Made by a program: the position numbers and the translations under genes
Notes under the pieces: model-generated
Databases searched by the model: none
What the model saw: the letters and a program-made list of their open reading frames with translations, nothing else
What the model was told of the DNA's origin: nothing
In this document: in pieces, positions 62,780-64,000 of the stretch
Layout of the letters: each line of letters starts with the position of its first letter
Numbering within the stretch: position 1 is the first letter of the stretch
Assembly: GCF_028401415.2 (NCBI RefSeq)
Contig: NZ_CP171821.2
Location: 744,001 to 808,000, forward strand
Direction: 5' to 3'
DNA length: 64,000 nucleotides
Source: Glaciecola sp028401415
Lineage (GTDB): Bacteria; Pseudomonadota; Gammaproteobacteria; Enterobacterales; Alteromonadaceae

Positions 62780-62885
62780 GTTTCATTTTCAAACTATCAC
62801 TATTAGACAAAAATTGACTCGAATTCTTAAGTTAATCATGCATAATGATGCTGTTATCTTCCCCTAACTTAAAGGAATCCAGTCC

Positions 62886-64000
62886 GTGTTTGAAGCTCTA
62901 CCCGCCCTATCTCCTGACCCTATTCTCGGTTTATCAGCCGCTTTTAAAGAAGACAGCAATCCACATAAGATTGATTTGGGCGTGGGCGTATACAAAGATG
63001 AGCATGGTAATACGCCTATTCTTAAAGCGGTGAGTTTAGCCCAGCAAGAGTTAGACAAGCGTGAAACATCCAAGGTATACATTACCCCACAGGGCCATCA
63101 GGGTTATATTGACGGTATGTTGTCACTCATCTTAGGCGCTCAATCACCTGTCTTAAAAGACAATCGGGTTGCTGGGGTGCAAGCACCTGGTGGCTGTGGT
63201 GCACTTAGAATACTTGCTGAACTTTTGATGCGCTGCAACAAGGATACGGTCGTATGGGTGAGTGACCCAACTTGGGCGAACCATATTCCACTTTTAGGCG
63301 ACGCCGGATTAACCTTAAAAACATATCCATATTTTGATAAAGCCAGCGCAAGCATCAAGTTCGAGGCAATGATGGATTGCTTGAAAGAGGTCAAAAAAGG
63401 TGATGTGGTCTTACTTCACGGATGCTGTCACAACCCAACAGGAGCCGATTTAACCAACAAGCAATGGCAAAGCTTAACAGAGCTTGCAGTCAAAAATGGC
63501 TTCCTGCCCTTCGTTGACCTTGCATATCAGGGCTTTGGTGAAAGTCTCGAAGAGGATGTATATGGTCTGCGCTTGCTTGCCGAAAGCGTTGATGAAATGG
63601 TGATTGCAGCCTCATGCAGCAAGAACTTCGGTTTGTATCGGGAGCGCGTAGGGCTTGCAGCCATAATAGGAAAGGATGCAAATACAAAAAAAATCACGCA
63701 ATCTCAAATTCAGTCTGTGGCTCGGGGAATTTACTCAATGCCACCGAGCTACGGTGGAGCACTCGTTGATATTATTCTAGCCAATGAGAAGCTTAGCGAG
63801 GTTTGGAAAGATGAAGTCACCGAAATGCGTGAGCGCATGATCACGCTGCGAAAGCTCCTAGTCGATAACTTGCATAAACAAGGCGTCGATAAAGATTTTG
63901 ATTTTGTAAATAGACAAAAAGGGATGTTTTCGTTTTTGTGTATTTCTCCAGAGCACGTCAGAACGCTTCGAAGTGAGCACAGCGTTTATTTTGTTGATTC
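62886..64000 (+). CDS. Aromatic/aspartate aminotransferase, N-terminal 371 residues (runs off window)
   Basis: Class I PLP aminotransferase of the AspC/TyrB type. Visible are the N-terminal DPILGLSAAF and KIDLGVGVYKDEHGNTPIL, LHGCCHNPTGAD, the VDLAYQGFGESLEEDVYGLR segment, and the Schiff-base Lys in SCSKNFGLYRERVG. A GTG at 62886 with AAAGGA upstream gives the family N-terminus (VFEALPALSPDPILGL). The C-terminal about 30 residues are beyond the window. It would interconvert aromatic amino acids or aspartate with 2-oxoglutarate. Confidence 0.92.
   Translation, partial: MFEALPALSPDPILGLSAAFKEDSNPHKIDLGVGVYKDEHGNTPILKAVSLAQQELDKRETSKVYITPQGHQGYIDGMLSLILGAQSPVLKDNRVAGVQAPGGCGALRILAELLMRCNKDTVVWVSDPTWANHIPLLGDAGLTLKTYPYFDKASASIKFEAMMDCLKEVKKGDVVLLHGCCHNPTGADLTNKQWQSLTELAVKNGFLPFVDLAYQGFGESLEEDVYGLRLLAESVDEMVIAASCSKNFGLYRERVGLAAIIGKDANTKKITQSQIQSVARGIYSMPPSYGGALVDIILANEKLSEVWKDEVTEMRERMITLRKLLVDNLHKQGVDKDFDFVNRQKGMFSFLCISPEHVRTLRSEHSVYFVD

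Noticed and set aside
1..64000. tRNA, rRNA genes, CRISPR arrays, replication origin or prophage
   Set aside because: I looked for cloverleaf ends, rRNA landmarks, spaced direct repeats and phage structural genes and saw none; a covariance scan could still find a tRNA that I missed.

Overview
The window reads as a chromosomal segment of a marine gammaproteobacterium, most likely an Alteromonadales member (Alteromonas/Glaciecola-like). This rests on the yceD-rpmF-plsX-fabHDG order, a GlyGly-CTERM protease together with a rhombosortase, cold/marine-type exported peptidases, and moderate GC with dense short-spaced genes. The taxonomic call is inference; no rRNA gene, tRNA or marker phylogeny was available.

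Layout. 1-4112 (minus): fatty-acid/phospholipid cluster yceD-rpmF-plsX-fabH-fabD-fabG (fabG runs off the left edge). 4113-4637: two nested palindromic mobile repeats. 4638-8505: yceF (maf), then a minus-strand unit of PsiE-like protein, CPA2 antiporter and two-domain universal stress protein. 8742-16025 (minus): SpmA/SpmB-like membrane protein, class V aminotransferase, gamma-carbonic anhydrase, TesB, a eukaryote-like protein kinase coupled to rlmJ; an orphan plus-strand small-RNA candidate lies at about 11510-11685. 16212-22502 (minus): polymorphic toxin locus. 22860-26726 (minus): branched-chain 2-oxoacid dehydrogenase E1a-E1b-E2. 27041-37698: giant S8 protease, MATE pump, rluF, a methyltransferase-like membrane protein, a PAS-GGDEF-EAL protein. 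36244-40368 (minus): a TolC/HlyD/ABC-type tripartite exporter whose nucleotide-binding domain has lost its catalytic motifs. 40436-46386: VWA/MoxR pair, cysK, a lipoprotein, gamma-glutamyltransferase. 46738-55520: two EF-hand proteins, an alpha/beta hydrolase, a truncated histidine phosphatase, ArsC-type phosphatase, rhombosortase, beta-helix protein, Ldh_2-family dehydrogenase, S9 peptidase. 55521-64000: another palindromic repeat, glutathione peroxidase, amidohydrolase, DUF418 protein, azoreductase, a Cys/Met-metabolism PLP enzyme, a compact MITE, a TANGO2-like protein and a partial aromatic aminotransferase.

The most interesting region is 16212-22502. One apparently intact effector (unknown N-terminal half, Endonuclea_NS_2-type C-terminal nuclease) and its YezG-like immunity gene are followed by partial copies of the effector's middle region. 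These copies lead to alternative toxin tips: Ntox15/Tde1-type with a Tdi1-like immunity gene, and AHH-type with an ankyrin immunity gene. Two further orphan YezG-like immunity genes and a 47-codon fossil of the NS_2 nuclease follow. The downstream tips are disconnected by a reading-frame change or a nonsense codon, which fits a reservoir of silent toxin/immunity cassettes carrying homology arms for recombination into the intact effector.

The second theme is small non-autonomous mobile elements. Two related approximately 200-bp palindromic families end in AACC...GGTT and make 4-bp target duplications, with one copy nested inside another. A 276-bp element with 24-bp inverted repeats is flanked by CTAG. 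Functional links include the S8 protease with a GlyGly-CTERM tail at 27041-31258 and the rhombosortase at 49965-50588 that would process such tails.
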